Below are positions 26,886 through 34,347 of a DNA stretch of 64,000 bases, piece by piece. The stretch is from contig NZ_CAJZAG010000013.1 in NCBI RefSeq assembly GCF_914271485.1, forward strand, positions 1-64,000, written 5' to 3'. A program made the position numbers and the translations under genes. The notes beneath the pieces are model-generated. The model had not been told where the DNA came from and did not search any database. It saw only the letters and a list, made by a program, of their open reading frames with translations. The DNA is from Cupriavidus pampae. Its GTDB lineage: Bacteria > Pseudomonadota > Gammaproteobacteria > Burkholderiales > Burkholderiaceae. Within the stretch, counting starts at the first letter, position 1. Every line of letters begins with the position of its first letter.

Positions 26886-27782
26886 TTATTGGCGGGGCGT
26901 CGATGTCGGCATGCCGAGCATCGCGTCGTAGAGGTCCTCGCGCCGATCGCGCAGAACGTGATTGAAGTCGTTCAACTGCCGGCCGCGCCGTGCGACGCTC
27001 AGGTCGATGCGCGCATAGAGAATCTCTTCGCTATCGAGGGACGCCGGGCCCGCCATCGGCCAGCCATCCGCTCCCACGATCAGGCTCTGGCCAATAAATG
27101 GTTGCCCGCGTTCGGTGCCGACACGATTGGCGCAGACGATGGTCAGGCCGTTGCTGTGCGCACCTGCCATGGCGAGCGTATTGGCCATGGCGGGACGGTC
27201 GGCGGGCTGGTTGGGCATGGGCACCCAGTTGGTCGGCATGGCCACGATGTCCGCACCTTGCATCGCAAGCAGACGGAATGTCTCGGGGAACCACCCGTCG
27301 TAACAGACGACGATGCCCAGGCGACCCATTTCGGTATGGAAGACCGGCAGACCCTTGTCGCCGGGCTCGAAGAACAGGTTCTCGTCGCCCCACAGGTGAA
27401 GCTTGCGATAGGTGCCGAGATGCCCCTTGGCGCTGACAAGCACTGCTGAGTTGTAGAGCCGCTCGCCATCGCGCTCGGCGATGCCGGAGACGATGTGGAT
27501 GTCGTGGCGACGCGCCGCTTCGATCCAGGCCTGCGTGGACGGGCCATCCGGTACTGGCTCGGCCAGCGCAAATGCCTCGGCGCGGCTGGCAAACACGTAG
27601 CCCGAGTTGGCCAGCTCAGGCAACACCACGAGCCTGGCGCCGCGCGCGGCCGCCTGCTCGATCATTGCGAGTGACCGGGCCAGGTTCTCGTCTTTGCATC
27701 CCACGCGCGGCGCCATCTGAATGCTGGCGACGGTGGTTGGCGGAAATGGCGAAGGTTCGTTGTGATTGCCCAAGAGGGACAT
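26886..27782 (-). CDS. Carbon-nitrogen hydrolase (nitrilase superfamily amidase)
   Basis: The 298-aa enzyme has the catalytic Glu (VVLPELANSGY), Lys (YRKLHLWGDE) and Cys (IVVCYDGWFPE) of the nitrilase fold. It starts at ATG 27782 because GGAG precedes it at a good spacing; upstream codons in frame would run through the leader terminator and promoter. Resemblance is to amidase and carbamoylase branches more than to true nitrilases. As first gene of the operon it is the likely enzyme for the sensed amide; the substrate is not identified. Confidence 0.87.
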   Translation of the reverse strand: MSLLGNHNEPSPFPPTTVASIQMAPRVGCKDENLARSLAMIEQAAARGARLVVLPELANSGYVFASRAEAFALAEPVPDGPSTQAWIEAARRHDIHIVSGIAERDGERLYNSAVLVSAKGHLGTYRKLHLWGDENLFFEPGDKGLPVFHTEMGRLGIVVCYDGWFPETFRLLAMQGADIVAMPTNWVPMPNQPADRPAMANTLAMAGAHSNGLTIVCANRVGTERGQPFIGQSLIVGADGWPMAGPASLDSEEILYARIDLSVARRGRQLNDFNHVLRDRREDLYDAMLGMPTSTPRQ

Positions 27783-27791
27783 GCGAGCTCC

Positions 27792-27839
27792 AAAAAGCAA
27801 AAAGCCCCTGACTGCGCACGCGCGCATGTCAGGGGCTTT
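27792..27839 (-). terminator. Intrinsic terminator in the operon leader (attenuator)
   Basis: A perfect 12-bp stem (27801-27812 with 27828-27839; AAAGCCCCTGAC on the plus strand) extends inward by five more pairs. On the transcribed strand it is followed by TTTTTGCTTTTT. It ends about 10 bases before the amidase start codon and after the promoter, so it can only act on the leader. This is the element AmiR-like protein would overcome. Confidence 0.87.
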
Positions 27840-27900
27840 CATAGCCGGTATGTGGTCAGCAATGTTGCTGAGGTGCTGACTGAGACTTCGCTCAATCAAC
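27834..27900 (-). promoter_or_regulatory. Leader RNA with tandem hairpins, candidate ANTAR target
   Basis: In transcript order there is a 10-bp stem with six-base loop CGAAGU (27900-27875), a three-base linker, and a 5-bp stem with six-base loop AACAUU (27871-27856). A small GGCU/AGCC hairpin (27846-27834) then shares bases with the terminator's 5' arm. The 3' arm of the first hairpin (27880-27874) can also pair with that of the second (27861-27855). Two adjacent hexaloop hairpins before a terminator is the published ANTAR target layout, but the usual A1/G4 loop bases are not clearly met. Confidence 0.5.
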
Positions 27901-27906
27901 CGTTGC

Positions 27907-27936
27907 ATTCTCGTCGCGGAAGAAAATAGGTGTCAA
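27907..27936 (-). promoter_or_regulatory. Sigma-70-like promoter of the amidase/ABC operon
   Basis: On the minus strand TTGACA (27936-27931) is followed after 18 bases by GAGAAT (27912-27907). Initiation would fall near 27900, exactly at the first leader hairpin. The rest of the 315-base gap up to the Bug gene at 28098 holds that gene's AGGAGGAG ribosome site and no other clear element. Confidence 0.6.
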
Positions 27937-28097
27937 CTAGGTAGATACCCGAGTCGTATCGATAAGCAGACTTCTGGTGGCAGCAAGGAAACCGCCAATA
28001 CAACACGCTGGCAGATCGCTGTACGCTGCGGAGGCAGCACGCAAAACCGAGTTCAAGAAAAACGCAAACAGATCCATCTCAGGAGGAGCCTCTCGTT

Positions 28098-29084
28098 ATG
28101 CAGTACCGCAATTCCATCCTTGCCGGCGCAGTCGTAGCCGCCGCTGGCCTGGCACTCAGCGCCCCACTGGCCAACGCGCAATCCACCCCTTACCCCTCCA
28201 AGCCGATCAGCATCGTCGTGCCGAATCCTCCCGGCGGCGTTGTCGATACGTCCGCGCGGCTGATCGCTGATACGATGGCCAAGCAGCTCGGGCAGGCGGT
28301 CGTCATCGACAACCGCGCTGGCGGCAGCGGCAATATTGCTTATCAGATGGTGGCGCGGGCGCCGAAGGATGGGTACACGCTGCTGGCTTCGTATTCGGCG
28401 TACCACGTCGGCAACCCGTCGATGTTCGCGAAGCTGCCGTGGAGCCAGAAGGATCTGGTTCCCGTGGCGTTGATCACGGTCGCGACCAATGTCATTACGG
28501 TCAATCCGGCCGTGCCAGCGAACAACCTGAAGGAGTTCATCGCTTATCTGAAGCAGAACCCCGGCAAGGTCAACTACGCGTCGCAGGGTAATGGCTCGCT
28601 GTCCCATGTCGGGACGGAACTGTTCACGCAGGTCACCGACACCAAGATGGTGCACGTACCGTACAAGGGCTCGGGTCCGGCGATTCAGGACGTGCTGGCC
28701 GGACAGGTGCAGGTGTTCATCACCACCCCGCCCTCGGTGATCGGACATATTCAAACCGGCAAGCTCAAGCCGCTGGCCGTGACCAGCAAGGCACGGCATC
28801 CGATGCTGCCCAATGTGCCGACCACTGCGGAGGCTGGGTTGCCCGGTTTCGAGCTGGAAGCCTGGGTGGCGCTGTTCGCGCCGGCCGGTACCCCGCCCGA
28901 CGTCGTCGCCAAGCTCACCACGAATGTGAAGCAGGTGCTTGAGCAAGCGGAAACGAAGAAGCGCGCCGAAGCCGTTGGTATCGAAGCGCGCTATCTGGAC
29001 CCGGCGGGCCTCGGCGATCTGGTGGCCAAGGACTCCGAGTACTGGGGCAAGATTATCAAGGCAAAGAACATCACGGCGGATTGA
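28098..29084 (+). CDS. Bug-family (TctC-like) periplasmic solute receptor
   Basis: The 328-aa protein has a signal peptide ending NAQS and the family blocks YPSKPISIVVPNPPGGVVDTSARL, VIDNRAGGSGNIAYQMVARAPKDGYTLL and VPYKGSGPAIQDVLAGQVQV. A strong AGGAGGAG lies upstream. Bug proteins are abundant in Burkholderiales and bind carboxylates or amides for TTT transporters; no TctAB genes are adjacent, so it is an orphan receptor. It is divergent from the amidase operon, which hints at a shared substrate class. Confidence 0.9.
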   Translation: MQYRNSILAGAVVAAAGLALSAPLANAQSTPYPSKPISIVVPNPPGGVVDTSARLIADTMAKQLGQAVVIDNRAGGSGNIAYQMVARAPKDGYTLLASYSAYHVGNPSMFAKLPWSQKDLVPVALITVATNVITVNPAVPANNLKEFIAYLKQNPGKVNYASQGNGSLSHVGTELFTQVTDTKMVHVPYKGSGPAIQDVLAGQVQVFITTPPSVIGHIQTGKLKPLAVTSKARHPMLPNVPTTAEAGLPGFELEAWVALFAPAGTPPDVVAKLTTNVKQVLEQAETKKRAEAVGIEARYLDPAGLGDLVAKDSEYWGKIIKAKNITAD

Positions 29085-29100
29085 TTGCCGTAGATGTCTC

Positions 29101-29127
29101 CGGGGCGGCCCAGCGTGTGCCGCCCCG
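29101..29127. terminator. Hairpin between convergent genes
   Basis: CGGGGCGGC (29101-29109) pairs perfectly with GCCGCCCCG (29119-29127) between the ends of the Bug gene and the small minus-strand gene. No T-run follows on either strand, so termination is probable but not certain. Confidence 0.45.
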
Positions 29128-29136
29128 CTAGTCTGG

Positions 29137-29394
29137 CTAGATCAATTCGCGATACAGCACCGACAACGCGGCACTACCGGAAGTGCCATCGCGCCACATG
29201 CGCGCGGCAAACGCGTCCTCGAATTCTTCGCTGCCCTCCTCGAACAACTCGTACACCGCGTCATGGGACAGCCGTCCCTCCAACACCTTCAGCGCAGCAT
29301 CGATCGCGTGTTGAGCGCGTTGCGGAAGCTGCGGTTGCAATGCTTTCAGGGCGGTAATCTCCGCCTGCACCTGCTCATCTGTCTTGATCGTCAT
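29137..29394 (-). CDS. Small hypothetical protein, 85 aa
   Basis: The start at ATG 29394 has AGGAAA upstream. The protein is acidic and helical (VLEGRLSHDAVYELFEEGSEEFEDAF) with no membrane segment or known motif. It is last in the decarboxylase operon, 65 bases after the MOSC/ferredoxin gene. I do not recognise a family. Confidence 0.6.
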   Translation of the reverse strand: MTIKTDEQVQAEITALKALQPQLPQRAQHAIDAALKVLEGRLSHDAVYELFEEGSEEFEDAFAARMWRDGTSGSAALSVLYRELI

Positions 29395-29459
29395 GTCGTA
29401 TTTCCTGTCTTGGCGCCGTCCGAGAGCAGTGAGAGGATACGCGGGTCGCGCGTCCGCAG

Positions 29460-31205
29460 TCAAAGCTCGATCTGAATTTTGCTCTCCGGTGTGGCGCAGC
29501 AAAGCAGAACCGATCCTGATGGCGGTGCCGACAGAGGCTCTGGTGAATAGCGCACTGTTCCATCGAGCAACGATGCCCGGCAGCTATGACAGACGCCTGT
29601 TCGGCATGACCAATGCACTGGTACATCGCAGGCTTCGGCGAGTTCCAGCAGGCTTTTGTAGCGGGTGCTCCAGTTGACGGTGACGCCGCTGCGGACGAAG
29701 CCCACTGCGGGTCCGTCGCCGGCGGGGCCTTCTGGCAGGTGGGGTTTGGTGCCGGGCACGCCGGACGATGTGCCGATTTCCGCGCCGAAGACCTCCTCGT
29801 AAATCTGCCCATTAGCCACGCCCCACTCGCTCAGTTGCTTTCGCATGGCTTGCAGGAACGGTTGGGGGCCGCACAGGTAGAAATCGGCTTCCTTTGGCAC
29901 GCCCGACGCTTGTATCTGGGCTACCGTGAGGTGTCCTTCGATGTTGAACCGTCCGTCGGTTCGGTCTTCCGCGTCGGGGCGGCTGTAGAACACGCTGACC
30001 CTGGTGCTGGGCCGTTGACTGACCAGCGCCTGCACCTCTTGCCGGAACGCATGGTGCCGGCCATCGCGCGCGCCGTGAAACCACCACACGTCGCGTTTGG
30101 TGGCCTTGTCTTCGGTCAGCGCGTACAGCATCGCCAGCATCGGGGTGACGCCGATCCCCGCGCTGAGCAACACCACCGGCGTCTGACCCGGTTTCAGCAG
30201 AAAATCTCCGCGCGGCGCGCTCGCTTCCAGCGTCATGCCCGCTGCCGCGTTGGCGTGGAGGTAGCGGCTGACCAGCCCATGGTCCTCGCGTTTGACACTG
30301 ATCCGATAGGTACTCAGTGCAGGGTCGCCCGATAGCGAATACATGCGCATCTCGGTCGCCCCGTTCTCTCCCGCGGTCGCCTTGATCGCAAGATGCTGCC
30401 CGGGCAAGGGAGGCGGCAACGCTGCGCCGTCGATCGCTTCCAGCCAGATCGACTTCACGTCGTCCGATTCCATCGCGGTCCGCGCGACACGGAACTCGCG
30501 GAAGCCTGGCCATGCGAGAGCGGGTTCGCTCGGGTCGAGGCCGGCATTGCCCGAGCCGCTGCCCTGGGCCGCCAGCATCGATTCGAAGGAATGCCGCCAT
30601 CCGATACTGAGCGCGGGCTCGCGCAATATTTTGCATAGCGCGTCTTCGGGGTGATCTTCGGTATAGAGCAAGCGATCGACGGCCGTCACCGACATCTGTT
30701 CGGCGCCAGTGGAGAGCAGCTCGATATCGTCGCCGGCCGCGATATGGCCCTCCCTGAGCACGCGCATATAGAAACCGGGACGACCGTGCGTCACCACGAG
30801 TGCCGGAAACTCCGGAACCGCCATGCGGATGCCGAGCCGGTAGCAGGTCACCCGAGGTTGCGAGACCTCGAACTCCGCCGTGCCGATGCGGTAGCGATTA
30901 CCGATGCAGACCTCGGCGTCCTCGAGCCCCTCCACCGTCAGGTTCTCGCCGAACTGGCCGTACTCGTAGCCTTCGCGTCCGAGGAATTCGTTCCAGTATC
31001 GATAGGAAGACATCTGGTACACGAACACGGCGCGTTGTTCGCCACCGTGGCCCTGCAAGTCTGTCTGCGCATCGCCGTCGATATTGAGCCGGCCGACGAA
31101 GACGCGGCCCTCGACTGGAGATTTCCAGATCGAGGAACGGACGATCCGCCCCTGCCAGGCGACCTCGCTGGTCTTGCCAACATTGACGGATAGCAGCTTG
31201 CTCAT
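29460..31205 (-). CDS. MOSC - ferredoxin reductase - 2Fe-2S fusion oxidoreductase
   Basis: The 581-aa protein starts at ATG 31205 with GGAGG upstream. Residues 1-215 are a YiiM-like MOSC domain, with the conserved Cys in PRVTCYRLGIR and a 3-alpha segment. Residues 235-460 are an FNR-like reductase (MRMYSLSGD flavin site, LLSAGIGVTPMLAML and FYLCGPQPFLQAM for NAD). Residues about 495-581 are a plant-type 2Fe-2S ferredoxin with CRTGVCHSC and a final Cys in LLCC. Such proteins pass electrons from NAD(P)H to a partner or substrate; the MOSC part suggests molybdenum- or N-hydroxyl-linked chemistry. Its location after UbiD-type decarboxylase genes is unusual. Confidence 0.88.
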   Translation of the reverse strand: MSKLLSVNVGKTSEVAWQGRIVRSSIWKSPVEGRVFVGRLNIDGDAQTDLQGHGGEQRAVFVYQMSSYRYWNEFLGREGYEYGQFGENLTVEGLEDAEVCIGNRYRIGTAEFEVSQPRVTCYRLGIRMAVPEFPALVVTHGRPGFYMRVLREGHIAAGDDIELLSTGAEQMSVTAVDRLLYTEDHPEDALCKILREPALSIGWRHSFESMLAAQGSGSGNAGLDPSEPALAWPGFREFRVARTAMESDDVKSIWLEAIDGAALPPPLPGQHLAIKATAGENGATEMRMYSLSGDPALSTYRISVKREDHGLVSRYLHANAAAGMTLEASAPRGDFLLKPGQTPVVLLSAGIGVTPMLAMLYALTEDKATKRDVWWFHGARDGRHHAFRQEVQALVSQRPSTRVSVFYSRPDAEDRTDGRFNIEGHLTVAQIQASGVPKEADFYLCGPQPFLQAMRKQLSEWGVANGQIYEEVFGAEIGTSSGVPGTKPHLPEGPAGDGPAVGFVRSGVTVNWSTRYKSLLELAEACDVPVHWSCRTGVCHSCRASLLDGTVRYSPEPLSAPPSGSVLLCCATPESKIQIEL

Positions 31206-31250
31206 GGCGTCCTCCGATCGTCGGGCCGCGCGTCGGGGAATTGGGGGATT

Positions 31251-31502
31251 TCAACCCTTCGGACGCAGCGGCGGTATCGACGGTACCACGGGCATTTTTG
31301 CTATGTCTTCTGGGTGCAACCTGAAGACGTTGGGATAGCACGTACGATCGGTGTTTTCCTTTGGTTCCGTCGAGCGCCAGGTGTAGAGGCAGGTGTCGCA
31401 ACCGAACACGGTCCATACGTTGGCTACGGCGGATTTTGCGCGGATCTGGGTGGTGGTCGCGCCGCAGCGCGGGCAGACCCATGGGGTGTCTTCTGCGTCC
31501 AT
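31251..31502 (-). CDS. Hydroxyarylic acid decarboxylase subunit D (VdcD-like)
   Basis: The 83-aa protein starts at ATG 31502 six bases after GGAGG. It has a zinc-ribbon-like CPRCG and CDTCLYTWRSTEP, then YPNVFRLHPEDI and VPSIPPL, which are diagnostic of subunit D of non-oxidative hydroxyarylic acid decarboxylases (VdcD, YclD). It lies right behind the UbiD-like subunit C gene as in vdcBCD operons. Its precise biochemical role is not settled. Confidence 0.88.
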   Translation of the reverse strand: MDAEDTPWVCPRCGATTTQIRAKSAVANVWTVFGCDTCLYTWRSTEPKENTDRTCYPNVFRLHPEDIAKMPVVPSIPPLRPKG

Positions 31503-31533
31503 CTTCAACCTCCGATGCTAAAACTCGCTGGCC

Positions 31534-32961
31534 TTACTTCCTGAGCGCGTGGATCAGGGGCAACAGCTTGTCGCGCCATGCGTCGGTGCCTTCGGGCGTA
31601 TCGAGGACCTCACCATAGTCGCCGCGGCGGTCGGGGGCCTTGGGCGTAGTGGCGTCGATGATCATCTTGTGCGCCATGCCGTTGGGCTCGCCGGCGGGGT
31701 CAAGCAGGTTCTCGGCAAGGTTTGGAATGATCACGATATCGCCGGCCGGATTGGTGCGCACGGACATCGCCCACATCACCTGATTGAGATTGAACGGGTC
31801 GATATCCTCATCGACCACGATCACGATCTTGGCGTAGCCAAGCCCATGCGGGGTCGTGAGCACGCCCATGCCCACCGATTTGGCAAAGCCGCCATAACGC
31901 ACGCGCGTGGAAACGATGACGATCAGGCCATGCGTGTATAGCGCATTGACCGCTACCACCTCTGGGAACATCCGATTCAGCTGAATAAAGATCGGCGCGC
32001 TGGTGGTCATCGCCTGCAGGAAGTCGATCTCGGTCCATGGGCGGCCTACATAGACCGACTCGAAGATCGGGTTTGTGCGGTGCGAGACGCGGTCGATCTC
32101 GATGACGGGATACAGGTGGCCGCCCGAGTAATAGCCGGGGAATTCGCCGAATGGTCCTTCGATCTCGCGCTGCCTCGCCAGAATCCGGCCTTCGAGCACG
32201 TATTCGGAGCCCCACGGCACGTCGAGGCCCTTTTCCGTGCGTACCACCTTGTAGGGCTCGCCCTGCATCACGGCCGCCATCTTGTATTCGAGCTGGTTGT
32301 AGAGCAGCGGCGTGGCGCCCATCAGCAGGATAACGGGCTCGTTGCCAATGCAGATGGCGATGGGCAGGTCTTCGCCGCGCGCCTCCGCATGGGACAGATG
32401 GATCGCGATATCGTGCTGAGGCACCGGCTGGATGCCGATGCGATTCTTTCCCTTGACCATCAACCGGTAGACGCCGACGTTCTCCACATCATCGTTGTCC
32501 CAGTCATCGGGATCGCGGGACACGATGCAGGCCTTGTCGATATAGAAACCGCCGTCGCCTCGATTGAGGCGGAACAGCGGCAGCAGCTCGAACAGGTTGA
32601 TGTCCTTGTCCACGCGCACTTCCTGCCACGGCGCGCTATCGACGCGTTGCAGCTCGCCCGGAAACAACTGGAAGCGCCGTACGAACTCGAAGAAATGTTC
32701 CTTCAGCGGCGCGTCCTTGTTCATGCCCAGCGCCAGCGCGTGGTTCGGCCAGGAGCCATGCGTGTTCAGCACGACCTGCGCGCCGGGGCTGCCGGCGATC
32801 TTGTCGAAGAAAATGGCCGGTACCTGATCGCCGATCTGCGCGAGCGCGCAGGCCGCCGCGGCGAGATCGGGCTCGAATTGCACTTCGTCGGTGATGCGCA
32901 GCATCTGCCCTTCCTGCTCGAGCACGCTGAGGAAGGCACGGAAGTCTGGATAGGCTGTCAT
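31534..32961 (-). CDS. UbiD-family hydroxyarylic acid decarboxylase subunit C
   Basis: The 475-aa protein starts at ATG 32961. It shows UbiD-family blocks: NVGVYRLMVKGKNRIGIQPVPQHDIAIHL, the Arg/Glu region in EGPFGEFPGYYSGG, and VDEDIDPFNLNQVMWAM. Together with subunit D it resembles vanillate/4-hydroxybenzoate decarboxylases (VdcC/YclC), which remove CO2 reversibly using prenylated FMN. The flavin prenyltransferase (UbiX/VdcB) that usually precedes it is missing from this operon. The substrate is not fixed by sequence. Confidence 0.88.
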   Translation of the reverse strand: MTAYPDFRAFLSVLEQEGQMLRITDEVQFEPDLAAAACALAQIGDQVPAIFFDKIAGSPGAQVVLNTHGSWPNHALALGMNKDAPLKEHFFEFVRRFQLFPGELQRVDSAPWQEVRVDKDINLFELLPLFRLNRGDGGFYIDKACIVSRDPDDWDNDDVENVGVYRLMVKGKNRIGIQPVPQHDIAIHLSHAEARGEDLPIAICIGNEPVILLMGATPLLYNQLEYKMAAVMQGEPYKVVRTEKGLDVPWGSEYVLEGRILARQREIEGPFGEFPGYYSGGHLYPVIEIDRVSHRTNPIFESVYVGRPWTEIDFLQAMTTSAPIFIQLNRMFPEVVAVNALYTHGLIVIVSTRVRYGGFAKSVGMGVLTTPHGLGYAKIVIVVDEDIDPFNLNQVMWAMSVRTNPAGDIVIIPNLAENLLDPAGEPNGMAHKMIIDATTPKAPDRRGDYGEVLDTPEGTDAWRDKLLPLIHALRK

Positions 32962-33007
32962 GGCGGGCCCCTGTCGTGACGGACGGTTGCGACGCTGCCG
33001 AGGCGGT

Positions 33008-33508
33008 TCAGGTTGCCGCGCGCAGGGCCTCGATCTGGCGCTGCCAGCGCGCCAGCGCCGGTGCTTCCTCGTGCAACTGGAAGGTGATGCCGCTGCGCAC
33101 GGTGGCATACGGCGCAAGGTGAAAGCGTGCCGACAGCGGCTCCGCCTCGAACAACGCGATCGTGGGAAATGCCGCCGCATCGGTCAGACGGCGGCACGTC
33201 AGACGCACTTCGCCCATGCCGCCATCGTGCGCGAAGGTCACGGTCACGCGGTGATCGCGCTGGATATTGGCGGCGGTGGTGGACTCGGCGAAGACGGCGA
33301 AGCGCAGCGATCCCGATGGCATGGCAACCATGTCACCCGCGCTAAGCAGTGAGGCATGCGGCCACCCTTCGCCATCGACCGTGGAGATCCGCAGGGCTTG
33401 CATCTTGGCGAGCAAGTCGGTGCCGTCAAGGTAGGCGACAAGCTCCGCGGGCAGCGTACTCGACGCCTTTGCCTGCGGCGGGACGTAGGTGTGGTCTGCG
33501 GGGTTCAC
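33008..33508 (-). CDS. Flavin split-barrel (PNPOx-like) protein
   Basis: The 166-aa protein starts at GTG 33508 with GGAGG seven bases upstream. The order of strands (LRISTVDGEGWPHASLLSAGDMVAM; LRFAVFAESTTAANIQRDHRVTVTF) fits pyridoxamine-phosphate-oxidase-like flavin-binding barrels. It is first in the operon, 46 bases before the UbiD-like gene, where a UbiX homologue would be expected. A role as flavin reductase or flavin carrier is inference. Confidence 0.75.
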   Translation of the reverse strand: MNPADHTYVPPQAKASSTLPAELVAYLDGTDLLAKMQALRISTVDGEGWPHASLLSAGDMVAMPSGSLRFAVFAESTTAANIQRDHRVTVTFAHDGGMGEVRLTCRRLTDAAAFPTIALFEAEPLSARFHLAPYATVRSGITFQLHEEAPALARWQRQIEALRAAT

Positions 33509-33571
33509 GACGCCTCCGATCAGCTATGGCGTCAATCAGTATGTTTTGCGGAGGTGGTTTGCGAAAGGCAT

Positions 33572-33618
33572 CTTCCGTGTGCGGAAGGTGCGCTACCGCA
33601 CGGTTGAAATATTCAACC
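33572..33618. promoter_or_regulatory. Two dyads upstream of the decarboxylase operon
   Basis: CTTCCG-TGTG-CGGAAG (33572-33587) and GGTTGAA-ATA-TTCAACC (33602-33618) lie 64-110 bp upstream of the GTG at 33508. The second has the compact symmetry of MarR-family operators, which often control phenolic acid decarboxylase genes. No regulator gene is adjacent. Confidence 0.45.
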
Positions 33619-33731
33619 CATGCTAGGCCGCGGACCGGTTTTTACGAAAGTTTGATGCCGGCTGGCGGGCTCTTGACGAAGCTTCTATCGGCGCTTGCGT
33701 AAGCTCGAAACACCCCACTTTCGAGATCGTC

Positions 33732-33878
33732 ATGGGCACTACTTACCTCGAATATCGACTCCTGCTGGCCGGCATCGCGGTGCTTTGGCTAGTCCTGCTG
33801 TTTCTCTTTCAATTCCGGCTGGTGGACAACCTCGGACAAAGAGAGGCCGAGGCCGCCCATCACGCTGACGGCCAATAA
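33732..33878 (+). CDS. Small single-pass membrane protein, 48 aa
   Basis: A short frame from ATG 33732 to TAA 33878 encodes one strongly hydrophobic helix (LLLAGIAVLWLVLLFLFQFRLV) and a polar, His-rich tail. The ribosome site is weak (GAG). The stop is three bases before the next ATG, which supports co-translation with it. No family recognised. Confidence 0.5.
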   Translation: MGTTYLEYRLLLAGIAVLWLVLLFLFQFRLVDNLGQREAEAAHHADGQ

Positions 33879-33881
33879 ATC

Positions 33882-34103
33882 ATGCCTCTGCATATTCAGG
33901 TAACGCCGTACAAGGGCGGCTGGGACGTCATCCACGAAGGCGCCCGCTACGCGGACTCCCACCACCCAACCCGCGAAGCCGCCGTGCTGGCGGGCGCGAC
34001 CCTCGCCCGCCAGGAGAAAACGACTCTGGTGACTTACGACATCACCGGCGAAGAATGCACGCGTCTTGACTACACGACCGTCGCCGCGGGCGCCGTGGTC
34101 TGA
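33882..34103 (+). CDS. DUF2188-like small protein
   Basis: The 73-aa product has a GGWDVIHEGARYADSHHPTREAA pattern and LARQEKTTLVTYDITGE, matching the shape of DUF2188 domains (GGW-x-V, AD/S, T-x2-EA). The function of that family is unknown. It is next to the small membrane protein gene and may form a two-gene unit. The 244 bases after it hold no supported gene. Confidence 0.65.
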   Translation: MPLHIQVTPYKGGWDVIHEGARYADSHHPTREAAVLAGATLARQEKTTLVTYDITGEECTRLDYTTVAAGAVV

Positions 34104-34347
34104 TGTAGCTCAGCCGCGTGCTGGTTCGAAGTTGTGCTGCCTGACGCGCCGCAGATCCTGTCGCAGCAAATCCAACAACATGGCTTCGGCCCGCGCGGCT
34201 GCGCGCGCCTGAGCCTCCAGGGACAGCTTTTCAGGTAGCGATGCGAACTTTGTGACGGCGATTATTCGCGAGCATTTTCGGCGTAGGCTTCATGGCTAGT
34301 GTTGCCGTGGCGTAACATTGAGCGGAACCACGTACCGAGGGCACAGC

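Noticed and set aside
27783-27908. Upstream extension of the amidase frame to 27908
   Set aside because: It would translate the leader hairpins and the terminator and start inside the -10 element; the ATG at 27782 has its own ribosome site and matches the family start.
29101-29127. Strong rho-independent terminator
   Set aside because: The stem is good but no T-run follows on either strand, so only a weak terminator call is kept.
31534-33180. Long version of the UbiD-like gene starting at 33180
   Set aside because: The added residues are Arg/Pro-rich and overlap the split-barrel protein gene in another frame; ATG 32961 fits the family start.
34104-34347. Possible small minus-strand gene (VTKFASLPEKL... 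to ...NFEPARG)
   Set aside because: The stretch looks protein-like but has no start codon in frame and a stop just upstream; at most a decayed remnant.
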